A stretch of 64,000 nt of DNA from Geitlerinema sp. PCC 7407 (GTDB lineage Bacteria > Cyanobacteriota > Cyanobacteriia > PCC-7407). This document shows, piece after piece, positions 1 to 9,803 of the stretch. The stretch covers positions 4,534,934 through 4,598,933 of the forward strand of contig NC_019703.1 in the NCBI RefSeq assembly GCF_000317045.1, read 5' to 3'. Numbering within the stretch: position 1 is the stretch's first letter; each line of letters begins with the position of its first letter. Under the pieces are notes generated by a model. The model saw only the letters and a program-made list of their open reading frames with translations. It did not search any database and was not told the DNA's origin. The translations under genes and the position numbers were made by a program.

Positions 1-492
1 AGTCGCGGCAATCCCCGGGCGCCGATCATGATCGTGGGCGAGGGGCCGGGCCAGAACGAGGACGAAACGGGCCAGCCCTTTGTGGGGAAAGCGGGCCAGC
101 TGCTGGAGAAAATTTTGGAGTCGGTGCGCCTCAACAGCGAGACCGACGTCTATATCTGCAACGTGGTGAAATGTCGCCCGCCCGGCAACCGCACGCCGAC
201 GCCTGAGGAGATGGCGGCCTGCATGCCCTACCTGCTGGAGCAGATTCGGCTGGTGGACCCGAAGATTATTTTGCTGACGGGGGCCACGGCGGTGAAGGGC
301 GTCACGGGCGACAAACGCGGCATCACCAAGATTCGGGGCCAGTGGATGGAGTGGCAGGGACGGCTGTGCATGCCCATTTTGCACCCGGCCTATCTGCTGC
401 GAAATCCGTCTCGCGAAAAAGGCAGCCCGAAGTGGCTGATGTGGCAGGACATTCAGCTGGTGCGATCGAAGCTAGATGAGCTGCGCGCCTAG
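1..492 (+). CDS. Uracil-DNA glycosylase, family 4 (5' end cut off by the window)
   Basis: Removes uracil from DNA as the first step of base-excision repair. The reading frame is open from base 1, so the N-terminus lies outside the window; the ATG at 28 is internal. Visible are motif A (GEGPGQNEDETGQPFVG), the motif B region HPAYLLRNPS, and two cysteines (KCRPP and AACMPYL) that match the last two ligands of the 4Fe-4S cluster of family 4 enzymes. The first two ligands would be in the missing part. About 163 residues are seen of a family usually 200-230 long. It ends 24 bases before a convergent exported-protein gene. Confidence 0.93.
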   Translation, partial: SRGNPRAPIMIVGEGPGQNEDETGQPFVGKAGQLLEKILESVRLNSETDVYICNVVKCRPPGNRTPTPEEMAACMPYLLEQIRLVDPKIILLTGATAVKGVTGDKRGITKIRGQWMEWQGRLCMPILHPAYLLRNPSREKGSPKWLMWQDIQLVRSKLDELRA

Positions 493-516
493 GCTTGAAG
501 ATTAATTAAAGATGAA

Positions 517-1113
517 TCAGGGAGTTTTGCCAGCTCGGCAGTCCGCCAGCCAGAGCTTGACGGCTTGGGCGATCGCGCCGTCGCTGCTGTCCTGGGGCGG
601 CGCAATCGGGCGATCGCGGCCTGGGCCGGAACCCGTGCGCGAAAAGGCCATCGCCAAGCGCCAGCCGTCGTCGGCCTGGGTGAAAAAGAACCAGTGGTAC
701 TGCTGGAGACGCACCAGGCCCTTGGGGCCGTACTGGCGCGACAGCGTTGTCAGAAATACCTGGCGTGGATCATTGGGGACCGGCGCGCCGGGATCGGCGG
801 TCGGGCTCAGGGGCAGGGGCTCAAACTCCGGGCGTCCAGCCACCAGCACGTAGCTAATGGGATAGTCGGGGTTATCAATGCGCGATCGCTGAAAGACCCG
901 GTTGGCGTAGCTCGGCAGGCTGGGCACCAGGCGATCGACCAGGGCCTCGAGGTCGTCGGGGCAGGCCTGGGGCGAGTTATTGGCGGCGGCGGCGGGAGAC
1001 GGCGGACCCAGCAGGGGCGCGATCGCCTCAGTGGGCCGAGCGTGCCCGACGATCCCGGTCGCCAAGAGGGCGATCGCCCGCCATCCGATTTTGGGAAACT
1101 GGGTCAGCCCCAT
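517..1113 (-). CDS. Conserved exported protein of unknown function
   Basis: About 198 residues. The start at 1113 is chosen because a GAGGAG ribosome site lies just upstream and because it falls after the pyrF stop; longer versions would run back into pyrF. The N-terminus has a hydrophobic stretch (IALLATGIVG) that may be a signal peptide or anchor, then a Pro/Ala-rich spacer, then a globular part with YPISYVLVAGRPEF and QYHWFFFTQADDGWRLAMAFS. I do not recognise a characterised family. It is the third gene of an apparent tyrS-pyrF unit, starting 13 bases after pyrF, so it is probably co-transcribed. Confidence 0.8.
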   Translation of the reverse strand: MGLTQFPKIGWRAIALLATGIVGHARPTEAIAPLLGPPSPAAAANNSPQACPDDLEALVDRLVPSLPSYANRVFQRSRIDNPDYPISYVLVAGRPEFEPLPLSPTADPGAPVPNDPRQVFLTTLSRQYGPKGLVRLQQYHWFFFTQADDGWRLAMAFSRTGSGPGRDRPIAPPQDSSDGAIAQAVKLWLADCRAGKTP

Positions 1114-1126
1114 CGCGGCTCCTCGG

Positions 1127-1846
1127 TCACACCGACGCCATCTCGTCGCAGATCCGCCCGAAGGCCTCTGCCGGGTCCGGCGCCGCCGTGATCGGTCGGC
1201 CAATCACCAAGTAGTTGGCCCCCGCCTTGACGGCTTCGGCAGGCGTCATCGTGCGCTTTTGGTCCCCGGTCTCGGCCCAGCTCGGCCGCACCCCCGGACA
1301 CACCAGCAAAAAGTCGTTTTCGCACATGCTGCGGAGCTGCTGTACCTCCTGGGGGGAGCACACCGCTCCATCGATGCCGCTTTCCTGGGCCAGCAGCGCC
1401 ATATTGAGCACATACTCCGGCAGCTCCAGGGGCACCTTCAGGTCAAAGGCGAGGGTGCGGGCGTTGATGCTGGTTAGCAGCGTAATCGCCAGGAGCCGGG
1501 GCGCCAAAACGCCCGTTTCGAGGGCGCCTGCCTCTGCGGCTTCCTTGGCCCAGCGCAGGCCTTCTTTACCGTTGGCCGCGTGGACAGTCAGCAGATCAAC
1601 GCCGTAGCGGCCCGCAGCGTGGCAGGCCCCTTTGACGGTGTTGGGAATGTCGTGGAACTTGAGGTCGAGGAAAATTCGCTTGTCGCGTTCCTTGAGCACG
1701 GTCAGGATGCTGGGACCGCTGCTGACAAAGAGCTCTAGGCCCACTTTCCAGAAGCCCACCTGGGGCAGGCGATCGAGAAGGGCGATCGCCGCGGCCTCCG
1801 TCGGCACATCCAGCGGCACAATGATTCGGTCAGCCATGGACGACAT
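1127..1846 (-). CDS. pyrF: Orotidine-5'-phosphate decarboxylase
   Basis: Catalyses the last step of UMP synthesis, OMP to UMP plus CO2, in the cytoplasm. 239 residues, normal for the bacterial family. The catalytic Lys/Asp signature is intact ([13 protein letters not shown]), with the N-terminal substrate strand IIVPLDVP and the phosphate-binding end ([14 protein letters not shown]). The ATG at 1846 has AAGGAG 6 bases upstream. It follows tyrS by 18 bases and precedes an exported-protein gene by 13, so the three probably form one operon. Confidence 0.97.
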   Translation of the reverse strand: MSSMADRIIVPLDVPTEAAAIALLDRLPQVGFWKVGLELFVSSGPSILTVLKERDKRIFLDLKFHDIPNTVKGACHAAGRYGVDLLTVHAANGKEGLRWAKEAAEAGALETGVLAPRLLAITLLTSINARTLAFDLKVPLELPEYVLNMALLAQESGIDGAVCSPQEVQQLRSMCENDFLLVCPGVRPSWAETGDQKRTMTPAEAVKAGANYLVIGRPITAAPDPAEAFGRICDEMASV

Positions 1847-1864
1847 AGGCGCTCCTTCCTTGCC

Positions 1865-3109
1865 CTAGGGCACTAAACGCACAAACCGCTTCTTGCCGAC
1901 TTGCAAGACTTTGCCCACCAGCGCTTCGGGGCTCTCGACCACGAGATTCACATCCTCCACGCGATCGCCGTCAATCTTGACCGCCTTATTTTGGATCTGG
2001 CGGCGGGCGTCGCTGCTGTTGCTGCACACCCCGCTGGCTCCCAAGATAAAGAACAGCTTGGCCGGAAACTCCACCGCTCCCAGGGAAAACTCGGGGACTG
2101 CCTCGGCCTCTTGGGCGCGGCCCTGGGTGAGCTCGAGGGCGGCCTGCTGGGCCTGCTGGGCGGCCTCGGGGCCATGATACTGGGTGACCACATCCAGAGC
2201 CAGCAGCTTTTGGCGATCGCGCGGATTGTCAGGCAGACCCTCCAGCGGCAGGCTGGTCAGCAGCTCAAAGTACTGCGGGATCAGCGCGTCCGGCGTCTTC
2301 TCCAGCTTCGAGTACATCGTCAGCGGGTCTTCCCGCAGACCCACATAGTTATTGAGGGACTTAGACATCTTTTGCACACCGTCCGTCCCCAGCAAAATCG
2401 GCATCAGCATGCCAAACTGGGGCCGCTGGCCAAAGTAGCGCTGGAGATCGCGCCCCACCGCAATATTGAACTTCTGGTCCGTGCCCCCTAGCTCCACATC
2501 CGCCTCGATCGCCACCGAGTCGTAGCCCTGCATCAGCGGGTACAAAAACTCGTGCAGGAAAATCGGATTGCCGCGCTCATAGCGCTCTGCAAAGCCTTCC
2601 TTGGCCAGCATCTGCCCCACCGTCATCGTCGACAGCAGGTTCAACACCTTCGACAAGTCCAGGGACGAGAGCCACTCAGAGTTGTAGCGAATCTCTAGAC
2701 GCCCCGGCGTGTCAAAGTCTAAAATTGGGCGCACCTGATCCAGGTAGGTCTTGGCATTGTTGGCCACATCCTCGGGCGTCAGGTGACGGCGTACCTCAGA
2801 CTTGCCCGTGGGATCGCCAATTTGGGCCGTGAAGTCTCCGATAATCAGCACCGCTGTGTGGCCTGCGTCCTGAAACGCGCGCAGCTTGCGCACCGGGATG
2901 CTGTGGCCGAGGTGAATGTCGGCGCCCGTCGGATCGATCCCCAGCTTCACCCGCAAAGGGCGATCGCTCTGGAGCAGACGCTGCTGAAGATTCTCGGCCG
3001 GATCCTGGGAGTCCGGCTGATTGGGAAAAACTTCACTCACCCCCCGGGCGATCGCCGAGAAGTCTTGAAGATTGGATAGATTCTGAGTCTGGGGGTCCTC
3101 GCCAACCAT
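1865..3109 (-). CDS. tyrS: Tyrosyl-tRNA synthetase
   Basis: Charges tRNA-Tyr; class I synthetase. With the ATG at 3109 the protein has 414 residues, close to other cyanobacterial TyrS. An upstream TTG at 3175 would add 22 residues that do not look like family sequence, and neither start has a strong ribosome site. The HIGH-type motif is HLGH (about residue 66-69), KMSKS is at about 247-251, and a C-terminal S4 RNA-binding domain covers the last 55 or so residues ([17 protein letters not shown]). First gene of the tyrS-pyrF unit. Confidence 0.96.
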   Translation of the reverse strand: MVGEDPQTQNLSNLQDFSAIARGVSEVFPNQPDSQDPAENLQQRLLQSDRPLRVKLGIDPTGADIHLGHSIPVRKLRAFQDAGHTAVLIIGDFTAQIGDPTGKSEVRRHLTPEDVANNAKTYLDQVRPILDFDTPGRLEIRYNSEWLSSLDLSKVLNLLSTMTVGQMLAKEGFAERYERGNPIFLHEFLYPLMQGYDSVAIEADVELGGTDQKFNIAVGRDLQRYFGQRPQFGMLMPILLGTDGVQKMSKSLNNYVGLREDPLTMYSKLEKTPDALIPQYFELLTSLPLEGLPDNPRDRQKLLALDVVTQYHGPEAAQQAQQAALELTQGRAQEAEAVPEFSLGAVEFPAKLFFILGASGVCSNSSDARRQIQNKAVKIDGDRVEDVNLVVESPEALVGKVLQVGKKRFVRLVP

Positions 3110-3379
3110 GCTTTGCCAGTCTGTCGATGAGTCAGTTACAGTGACGGAAACAAAAATCGAGATTTCGTTATTCAATGAAAGGCCACTTCATGGCCTAGCA
3201 TCAATAACATTCACCTCGCGAAGTGCAAGTATCGCCAAAGCAGCCTAACATAGGGGCAAAAACCGCACCGACCTCATCGCCAACATCAAGCGTAGAGCTT
3301 CGGTCAGCGAGCGGCCTGAGAGTGCCTGCAGCCTTATCAATGTATCGCTAATTCAGTACTGTTGAGGAAGTGAATCGCC

Positions 3380-5317
3380 GTGTCGTCTAACACCATTCAA
3401 GGGAAGCGGTCGGGAGAGGTTGCTGCACCCACCTCGGGTTTTTTCCAAGGTGTGGCGAAGGTCACAGGCGGCACGCTCCTCGGCATCACAATGCTGGCCA
3501 GTTCTGTCGCGGCCGGGGGCCTTGTGGGTCTAGCCATTAGCCTGCGCAACCTGCCCAACGTCCACGTTTTGCAGGGCTATGTGCCCAACGAGACGACCCA
3601 TATCTACGACATCAACGGTCGTCCCCTCGCCAGCATTCACGATGAAGCCAACCGGGATGTGGTCCCCCTCGAAGAGATCTCTCCGAACCTCAAGCGGGCA
3701 GTCCTGGCCATCGAAGACAGCCATTTCTTTACCCACCACGGCATCAACCCCAGCGGCATCGCGCGGGCGTTCGTCGCCAACCTACAGCAGGGGCGCACGG
3801 TGGAGGGCGGCTCGACCATCACCATGCAGTTGGTGAAGAACCTCTTCCTGACCCCAGAGCAATCGATTAGCCGCAAGATCGCAGAAGCTATCTTGTCCAT
3901 GCGTCTCGAGCAGGTCTTCACCAAGGACGAAATCCTTGAGATGTACCTCAACCAGGTCTACTGGGGGCACAACACCTACGGGGCTGAGACCGCGGCGCGC
4001 AGCTACTTTAATAAGTCCTCTCGCGACTTGACCCTAGCGGAAGCGGCCATGATGGCTGGCTTTATCCAAGCGCCCGAGGAATATAGCCCCTTTGATGGCA
4101 ACTACCAGGTGTCGAGCGATCGCTACCAAACCTCCAAGGTGCGCCAAGCCGTCGTGCTCCGCCGCATGCGAGAGCTGGGCTGGATCTCGTCCGCCGAAGA
4201 AGCCGAAGCCCGCAAGCAACCCATTCGCCTCGGCCAAGTCACGTCCTTCCGCCGCAGCGAGATCCCCTACGTCACCGAAGCCGTCGTCCAGGAACTGTCC
4301 AAGCGCTTCGGCAAAGACGCCGTCATGAAAGGCGGGATGCGCGTGCAGACCACCATCGACTACAAGCTACAGCGCATCGCTGAAGACACCGTCCGACGCG
4401 CCCACGACAATATGTGGGCTCAGGGACTGTACGCAGACCAGATTGCCCTCGCCGCAGTTGATCCCCGCACCCACTTTGTCAAAGCCATGGTGGGCGGTGT
4501 CGACTACAGCGAAAGCCAGTACAACCGAGCCATCCAGGCCCAGCGCCAGCCAGGCTCCGCCTTCAAGCCCTTCGTTTACTATGCGGCCTTTGCCTCCGGC
4601 AAATACGGCCCCGACTCCATCATTGGCGATAATCCGGTCAGCTATCCCGACGGATACGGCTACTACTCGCCCCAAAACTACGATGGCTCCTTCATGGGCA
4701 GCATTACCCTGCGGCGCGCCCTCGAAATGTCCCGCAACATTCCAGCGGTCAAGCTGGGGCAAGAAGTTGGCCTCAACAAAGTGATTGAGATTTCTCGCAC
4801 CCTGGGGATCAAGAGCCCTATGGATCCGGTGGTTTCCTTGCCTCTGGGCTCGGTGGACCTCACCCCCATGGAGATGGCCGGCGCCTATGCGACCTTTGCC
4901 AATAATGGTTGGCACTCAGACACGACCTTCATTGCCTATGTGACCGATAGCCAGGGCAATGTGCTGCTCGACAATACCCCATCTCCTCAGCTAGTGCTCG
5001 ATCCATGGGCTGCCGCTGCTTTGAATGACGTACTGCAAGGGGTGATCACGCGCGGTACGGCAACCAACGCTCGCATTGACCGGCCCGCAGCAGGCAAGAC
5101 AGGCACGACGTCCTCAGAGCGAGACATTTGGTTTGTGGGATATGTGCCGCAGCTCTCGGTGGCGGTCTGGGTGGGCAACGATGACTACCGCCCTCTGGGC
5201 TATGGAGCAACCGGAGGAACCTTCGTGGCGCCGATCTGGCGAGACTTTATGCTCCAGGCCCTGCGAGGAGTCCCGGTGGAGCGATTCCGTCCGGCTTCCG
5301 ACTTTCCACAGCCCTAG
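3380..5317 (+). CDS. Class A penicillin-binding protein (PBP1A-type, bifunctional)
   Basis: Polymerises and cross-links peptidoglycan in the periplasm. 645 residues with a GTG start; GAGGAAG lies about 9 bases upstream. A single membrane anchor spans about residues 27-55. The GT51 glycosyltransferase domain has the catalytic Glu in AIEDSHFFTHHG (E112) and EGGSTITMQ (142-150). The transpeptidase domain has the nucleophile S393 in SAFK, SRN at 451-453 and KTG at 573-575, so both activities look intact. Monocistronic by appearance. Cyanobacteria carry several paralogues, so no precise symbol is given. Confidence 0.95.
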   Translation: MSSNTIQGKRSGEVAAPTSGFFQGVAKVTGGTLLGITMLASSVAAGGLVGLAISLRNLPNVHVLQGYVPNETTHIYDINGRPLASIHDEANRDVVPLEEISPNLKRAVLAIEDSHFFTHHGINPSGIARAFVANLQQGRTVEGGSTITMQLVKNLFLTPEQSISRKIAEAILSMRLEQVFTKDEILEMYLNQVYWGHNTYGAETAARSYFNKSSRDLTLAEAAMMAGFIQAPEEYSPFDGNYQVSSDRYQTSKVRQAVVLRRMRELGWISSAEEAEARKQPIRLGQVTSFRRSEIPYVTEAVVQELSKRFGKDAVMKGGMRVQTTIDYKLQRIAEDTVRRAHDNMWAQGLYADQIALAAVDPRTHFVKAMVGGVDYSESQYNRAIQAQRQPGSAFKPFVYYAAFASGKYGPDSIIGDNPVSYPDGYGYYSPQNYDGSFMGSITLRRALEMSRNIPAVKLGQEVGLNKVIEISRTLGIKSPMDPVVSLPLGSVDLTPMEMAGAYATFANNGWHSDTTFIAYVTDSQGNVLLDNTPSPQLVLDPWAAAALNDVLQGVITRGTATNARIDRPAAGKTGTTSSERDIWFVGYVPQLSVAVWVGNDDYRPLGYGATGGTFVAPIWRDFMLQALRGVPVERFRPASDFPQP

Positions 5318-5344
5318 CGAGGTTCTGGTGAACGGTAAAAGCGG

Positions 5345-5668
5345 CTAGGGAGTCTTTTCGACTTCGGCCCGCATCCGCTCTAGGGTTTGATGCATTTGGT
5401 CAAACATTTGTTGGGGGGTCAGCCCAAACTGGCCCAGGTGAGTCTTGAGCTGCTCGACGGTCATTTGGGCGGAGAAGTCGTCTGATAGCTCAAAGCGCTT
5501 CATGAAAATCCGATAGCGCTCCATCATGTCTTCCATCTTTTCGATGAAGAGCTTTTTGCCTTCGCGATCGAACTTTCCGTAGCTGCCACCGAGCTGCATG
5601 AGGGACTGGTAGTCCTCGAACAGTTGTTTGGCTTCTTGCTGAACGATATCAGAGTCAAAAAATCCCAT
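5345..5668 (-). CDS. DUF1825 family small cytoplasmic protein
   Basis: About 107 residues beginning MGFFDSDIVQQEAKQLF. The start at 5668 has AAGGA about 6 bases upstream; upstream extensions look unrelated. The sequence is predicted all-helical and rich in Met, Glu and Lys (MEDMMERYRIFMKRFELSDDF). It matches my memory of DUF1825 (PF08855), a cyanobacterial family without established function. Convergent with the PBP gene, 27 bases apart. Confidence 0.87.
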   Translation of the reverse strand: MGFFDSDIVQQEAKQLFEDYQSLMQLGGSYGKFDREGKKLFIEKMEDMMERYRIFMKRFELSDDFSAQMTVEQLKTHLGQFGLTPQQMFDQMHQTLERMRAEVEKTP

Positions 5669-6384
5669 TGGCATCCTTGCGTCGCGAATTCGCCCGCGCA
5701 TGAAGGGAACAAACATGAGTGGCTGTCTTCCCAGCAATCTGGCAGATCAACCAGTCCTGTGAGGTTAGGGCAACGGGGCTGCGCTGCTGGGGAAGCGCCG
5801 TAGGCTCATTGTAGTGCAGGGGTTTGGGGCGCTTCAATCGCGCTCTGGGCTGGATTACCGTACTTTTTGGGCGGGCGATCGCCCGATGAAGAAAGTGCAT
5901 GGATGGGGATAGCAGGTCTAGCGCGTCCGGTGCACCGGGGCGATCGCGAAAGAAGGCCAAGACTGCCTCAGAGCCCCTGAGAAGAGCTGAAAAGAAAGGT
6001 GCCTGGAAGCTTGAATCTGCAAACGCTTTGGCCAAATCGCTTGATCCAAAAAGAGTCTGCCCCCTTGAAACCCAAGGCCAGAAACGATTAAAGTTAATAC
6101 AAAGCGCGGCCTTGCGCAAGCTCCTTTGCTTGGATTTTTCCAAAGCTATTCAAGTTGATTTTGGGTGCCAAAGCGCACCTTATCCCTTTCAATCAGATTT
6201 CTTTGTAAGCTCTGAACTCCAACAGAGCAGCATTTTTAATCCCGACCCTTTCTGAGTCCTGTCTCGCGTTTCATTCGGCTTTTATTGTCCGCAGCATTTT
6301 CTAAAGTTGTGTTGCTAGGGGCACTACCGGGCATCGAAACTATCACGCGCTCACTTTTATCAGTAAGCTTACGGGGTTCTACAA
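5669..6384. other. Gene-free stretch between DUF1825 and the anti-sigma gene
   Basis: 716 bases between divergent genes. It must hold both promoters. It contains a HIP1-centred palindrome (CGGGCGATCGCCCG near 5872). Two weakly supported open frames in it lack ribosome sites and plausible composition. From about 6080 the sequence becomes AT-richer than its surroundings. I see no RNA gene. Confidence 0.6.
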
Positions 6385-6834
6385 GTGATTTCCCTTGCAC
6401 CTCGTCCAGTTGGGCGTCGATGGGGCACCATCAGTTTTGCGTCTACGCTGTATCTGTACCCAGTGCTAGACCTGTTGCTATCCGAAGTTCCCCGAGCGTG
6501 GCGAGCTGAGGTTCGTCTGGGCCTTCAGGAGGCGCTGGTGAACGCTGCCAAGCATGGCAATAACCTCGACCCCAGCAAAACGGTTCTGGTCAATTTTTTA
6601 GTAACCGAAAACCACTATTGGTGGGTGATCTCGGACCAAGGTCCAGGCTTTAGTCCACCCGCTTGCTGTCAGGCGGATGCTGATGAGCACTTGCCTCACC
6701 ATGAGGGCGAGTGCGGCCGGGGCCTGTTTATCTTGCATCAGATTTTTGACCAAGTCCACTGGAGTACGGATGGTACCCAATTGCGCCTGGGAAAGCAACT
6801 CAGGGGCACGGCCCGCGTGCCCAAGGTGCGCTAG
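6385..6834 (+). CDS. Anti-sigma regulatory factor-type ATPase (HATPase_c, RsbW/SpoIIAB-like)
   Basis: 149 residues from a GTG start with a weak GGGG site. It has the GHKL fold motifs of partner-switching kinases: N-box QEALVNAAKHGN (E49, N53), G1 box SDQGPGF (D84) and G2 box GECGRGLFIL (about 109-117). Family members bind a sigma factor and phosphorylate a STAS-domain anti-sigma antagonist. No STAS protein, PP2C phosphatase or sigma gene is adjacent, so its partner is unknown. Its stop codon overlaps that of the convergent gene inside a CTAG tetranucleotide. Confidence 0.88.
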   Translation: MISLAPRPVGRRWGTISFASTLYLYPVLDLLLSEVPRAWRAEVRLGLQEALVNAAKHGNNLDPSKTVLVNFLVTENHYWWVISDQGPGFSPPACCQADADEHLPHHEGECGRGLFILHQIFDQVHWSTDGTQLRLGKQLRGTARVPKVR

Positions 6835-7142
6835 AGGTCAGCAGACGCTGAGGGGGCTTTGGTGCCGTGGCTCGGGCAGGGCGGCGCGGAGATGGAGCGA
6901 TCGAGCCAGCCAACGGACTGCTGGAGACGCAGCAGGGCTTCTTCGGGCTGGTCTTTGAGCAGGTAGACGAGGGCCATGGCGGCTTGCTCGCGGGCGCGCA
7001 CGGGGCGGTTGCTCTTGAGGCGGTGCCAGTCTGCGTCGGTGAGGGTGAGGCGCTCGGCGAGGGCCTGGGCCAGCTCTAGGGTGCTGATGTCCTGGAGGGC
7101 TTGGCTGGCGGGGCTGCTGAGGGGGGTGTGAAGTGGCTGCAT
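6831..7142 (-). CDS. Small conserved cyanobacterial protein (DUF6439-like, from memory)
   Basis: About 103 residues from ATG 7142. The core is helical: ELAQALAERL, DADWHRLKSNR, REQAAMALVYLLKDQPEEAL, then RLQQSVGWLDRSISAPPCP. The second half resembles a short helical-repeat segment. I recall this type of sequence as a cyanobacterial small family (DUF6439), but function is unknown. An upstream in-frame ATG-like start at 7193 is less likely because its added residues are low-complexity. It shares the CTAG stop overlap with the anti-sigma gene. Confidence 0.75.
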   Translation of the reverse strand: MQPLHTPLSSPASQALQDISTLELAQALAERLTLTDADWHRLKSNRPVRAREQAAMALVYLLKDQPEEALLRLQQSVGWLDRSISAPPCPSHGTKAPSASADL

Positions 7143-7317
7143 GGTGCTCAGATGCTGCTCGGGCGGTGAATGCTTCGCTCTTGCTGTATGCAAGCCTAGC
7201 GGATCTGGGGCGCTTTGGGGTATGGCGGGGCGATCGCGGTCTGGGAGAAAGCATTGAGGCGATCGCCCGGAGACAGTACACTAGCCGAACAGCGCCGTCG
7301 TGCAGTGGGGAAGGGGT

Positions 7318-7713
7318 ATGGAGCAGCGCCCGAATCCGGATCAATCTCCTGACGAGTCTCGGTTGCCGGAGGATCTGGCGGAGTCCGAGGAAACCTTTGA
7401 GCAGGCGCTGGAGCGTCTGGAGCGAGAGGTCCAGGGACTGCGCGATCGCTACGAGCAGGTCCAGCGCGATCAGGACCGCCAGACCGAGCTTTCCCTAGAG
7501 GCGGCAGATATTCGGCGATCGCTCAAGCGCCATCGATCCCGCGAGCTGCAAGCCACTCTCAAAACCATTAACCAAGAGCTGGCCCAGCTCGAAGTCTCCC
7601 TCGAAAGCCGCCTGCTGTCGTGGCGCAGCGTGCGCGAGCCCTTTTGGCAGATTGTCCGCTACGGCGGCCTGGGGGTGGTGCTGGGCTGGCTGCTGCGATC
7701 GTGCTCGGGCTAG
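7318..7713 (+). CDS. Small coiled-coil protein with C-terminal membrane anchor
   Basis: 131 residues from ATG 7318, which has GGAAGGGG immediately upstream; a GTG at 7300 would place the start before that site. Residues about 20-100 are charged and heptad-like (EQALERLEREVQGLRDRYEQVQ), a likely coiled coil, followed by a C-terminal hydrophobic segment (IVRYGGLGVVLGWLLRSC). This looks like a tail-anchored protein. I do not recognise a named function. Confidence 0.78.
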   Translation: MEQRPNPDQSPDESRLPEDLAESEETFEQALERLEREVQGLRDRYEQVQRDQDRQTELSLEAADIRRSLKRHRSRELQATLKTINQELAQLEVSLESRLLSWRSVREPFWQIVRYGGLGVVLGWLLRSCSG

Positions 7714-7833
7714 TTCGAGGGGCGATCGCCCTTGGCGTGCAGTGTGCCTAGGGTAACTCGCTAGACTGAAAAACACTGGGATACCCGAAATACCCAGCGT
7801 TTCCTTGATTCGTTTTGCAACCCCCATAGCTTT

Positions 7834-9225
7834 ATGACGACGCGACGCATTGCCGACGTTCTGCGAGATGGCCAGCCCGATGACTCCGTCACCCTCCAGG
7901 GATGGGTCCGCACCAAGCGCGAGCTAAAAGACTTTGCCTTCATGGAGGTCAACGACGGCTCGGCCATGAAGAGTGTGCAAGTGGTGATGGACCAGAGTCT
8001 GCCGGACTACGAAACCCTGGTCAAACGCCTCAACACCGGCGCATCGGTGGAAGTGACGGGGGTCTTGGTGCCGTCCCTGGGCAAAGGGCAGCGCATCGAG
8101 GTCAAGGCTGCCAGCGTCACCGTGTATGGGGAAGCGGATCCCGAAACCTATCCCTTGCAGAAAAAGCGCCACTCCTTTGAGTTTTTGCGCACCATCGGCC
8201 ACCTGCGATCGCGCACCAACACCCTCGGGGCCGTCTTTCGGGTGCGCAACGCCTGCGCCCAGGCCATCCACGAATTTTTTCAGGAGCGAGGGTTCTTGTG
8301 GGTCCACACGCCCATGATCACCGCCAGCGACTGCGAGGGGGCGGGCGAAATGTTTACCGTCACCGCCCTGGATCTGGAGAAGCCGCCGCGCAATGACCAA
8401 AACGCCATTGATTTCAGTCAAGACTTCTTTGGTCGCCGCGCCTTTTTGACCGTGAGCGGCCAGCTCGAAGCCGAAATCATGGCCATGGCCTTCGGCAATG
8501 TCTACACCTTTGGTCCCACCTTCCGGGCCGAAAACTCCAACACCTCCCGTCACCTGGCGGAGTTTTGGATGGTGGAGCCGGAGATGGCCTTCTGCGACCT
8601 CGAAGGCGACATGGACTTGGCCGAGGCCTTCCTCAAGCACGTGTTCCGGGTGGTCCTGGAGCGCTGCCCCGAGGACATGGAGTTTTTCAATGAGCGCATT
8701 GATAACTCGGTGCTGGAGACGGCGGACAAGATTATCAACAGTGAGTTTGGCCGATTGACCTATACCGAGGCGATCGCCATTTTGGAGAAGACCGATCGGC
8801 AGTTTGAGTATCCGGTTCACTGGGGCCTCGATTTGCAGTCGGAGCACGAGCGCTATCTGGCCGAAGAGTATTTCAAAAAGCCCATTATCGTGACGGACTA
8901 CCCCACCGAGATCAAGGCGTTTTACATGCGCCTGAGTGACGACGGCAAAACCGTGCGGGCCATGGATGTGCTGGCGCCCAAGGTGGGAGAAATCATTGGT
9001 GGGTCCCAGCGAGAAGAGCGCCTAGACGTGCTGGAGCAGCGCATTCAGGCCCAGGGCTTGAATTTGGATGATTATTGGTGGTACCGCGACCTGCGCCGCT
9101 ACGGCACGGTGCCCCACGCGGGCTTTGGCCTCGGCTTTGAGCGCTTGGTACAGTTCATGACCGGTATGACCAATATTCGCGACGTGATCCCCTTCCCGCG
9201 ATCGCCCCTGAGCGCTGAGTTTTAG
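7834..9225 (+). CDS. asnS: Asparaginyl-tRNA synthetase
   Basis: Charges tRNA-Asn; class IIb synthetase, cytoplasmic. 463 residues, normal length. An N-terminal OB-fold anticodon-binding domain ([18 protein letters not shown], about 18-100) precedes the class II core: motif 2 ([19 protein letters not shown]) and motif 3 ([15 protein letters not shown]). The sequence [12 protein letters not shown] matches AsnRS rather than AspRS. Followed 38 bases later by a DUF1824 gene on the same strand. Confidence 0.97.
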   Translation: MTTRRIADVLRDGQPDDSVTLQGWVRTKRELKDFAFMEVNDGSAMKSVQVVMDQSLPDYETLVKRLNTGASVEVTGVLVPSLGKGQRIEVKAASVTVYGEADPETYPLQKKRHSFEFLRTIGHLRSRTNTLGAVFRVRNACAQAIHEFFQERGFLWVHTPMITASDCEGAGEMFTVTALDLEKPPRNDQNAIDFSQDFFGRRAFLTVSGQLEAEIMAMAFGNVYTFGPTFRAENSNTSRHLAEFWMVEPEMAFCDLEGDMDLAEAFLKHVFRVVLERCPEDMEFFNERIDNSVLETADKIINSEFGRLTYTEAIAILEKTDRQFEYPVHWGLDLQSEHERYLAEEYFKKPIIVTDYPTEIKAFYMRLSDDGKTVRAMDVLAPKVGEIIGGSQREERLDVLEQRIQAQGLNLDDYWWYRDLRRYGTVPHAGFGLGFERLVQFMTGMTNIRDVIPFPRSPLSAEF

Positions 9226-9263
9226 CGGCGATCGCCCTGTTGTTTCAAAAAGTGTTGTCTGTC

Positions 9264-9692
9264 ATGTCTGCTTTTCCCAGCTCCGCCGACTTGTCCCTGG
9301 CCGAGGCGATCGCCCTCCTGCGGACCTTCAACTGCACTGCCGGCAAGGTCCTCACCGCCCCCACCGAGAAGGCCCAGGTCCGTCAGGCCCTCTTGCAAGT
9401 GGGCCAGCACTCGGACTACCAGATCTTTGGGATCTGCGCCGAGACCGAGGCCGAAGGCCACCGGGCGCTGTACAGCTACGCCCAGGCCCTCGGCTACGCG
9501 GCCCCGACGCCCACCGGCGGCCCAGCGGCCCCCCTCTACCTCAAGTTCAACCCCAAGACCGGTCTCTGCTACCAAGAGGGCTACAGCGGCCATCATCGGG
9601 GCGTGCTGGTCTCCTGTCAGTCAGCCGAAGAAACGGACGTGAACGAAATGTTCGGGCACCTGCCCCTCGATTTGTTTGCCGACAATTTGTAG
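9264..9692 (+). CDS. DUF1824 family protein
   Basis: 142 residues from ATG 9264; a TTG at 9240 would extend into a region close to the asnS stop and is less likely. The conserved-looking parts are AEAIALLRTFNCT, QHSDYQIFGICAET and YLKFNPKTGLCYQEGYSG, followed by VLVSCQS. This agrees with my memory of DUF1824 (PF08854), an uncharacterised cyanobacterial family. Possibly co-transcribed with asnS, with a strong terminator 60 bases downstream. Confidence 0.87.
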   Translation: MSAFPSSADLSLAEAIALLRTFNCTAGKVLTAPTEKAQVRQALLQVGQHSDYQIFGICAETEAEGHRALYSYAQALGYAAPTPTGGPAAPLYLKFNPKTGLCYQEGYSGHHRGVLVSCQSAEETDVNEMFGHLPLDLFADNL

Positions 9693-9754
9693 GCCAGCTC
9701 TGCGCCCCGAAGGGGCTTGAGCGCCGCTCAAGTTGAGTGGTTTATGCACAAAAC

Positions 9755-9785
9755 AAAAGCACCCCAGTTTTGGGGTGCTTTTCTC
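9755..9785. terminator. Bidirectional intrinsic terminator
   Basis: Perfect 11-bp stem AAAAGCACCCC / GGGGTGCTTTT with a 6-base loop (9755-9765 and 9772-9782). T-runs exist on both strands, so it can end both the DUF1824 gene and the convergent membrane-protein gene. Confidence 0.9.
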
Positions 9786-9803
9786 GTGAGAGGGTAGCCA
9801 AAT

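Noticed and set aside
5899-6255. 118-codon frame on the plus strand in the gene-free region
   Set aside because: No ribosome site and no protein-like segments; spans AT-rich and GC-rich parts without a codon pattern.
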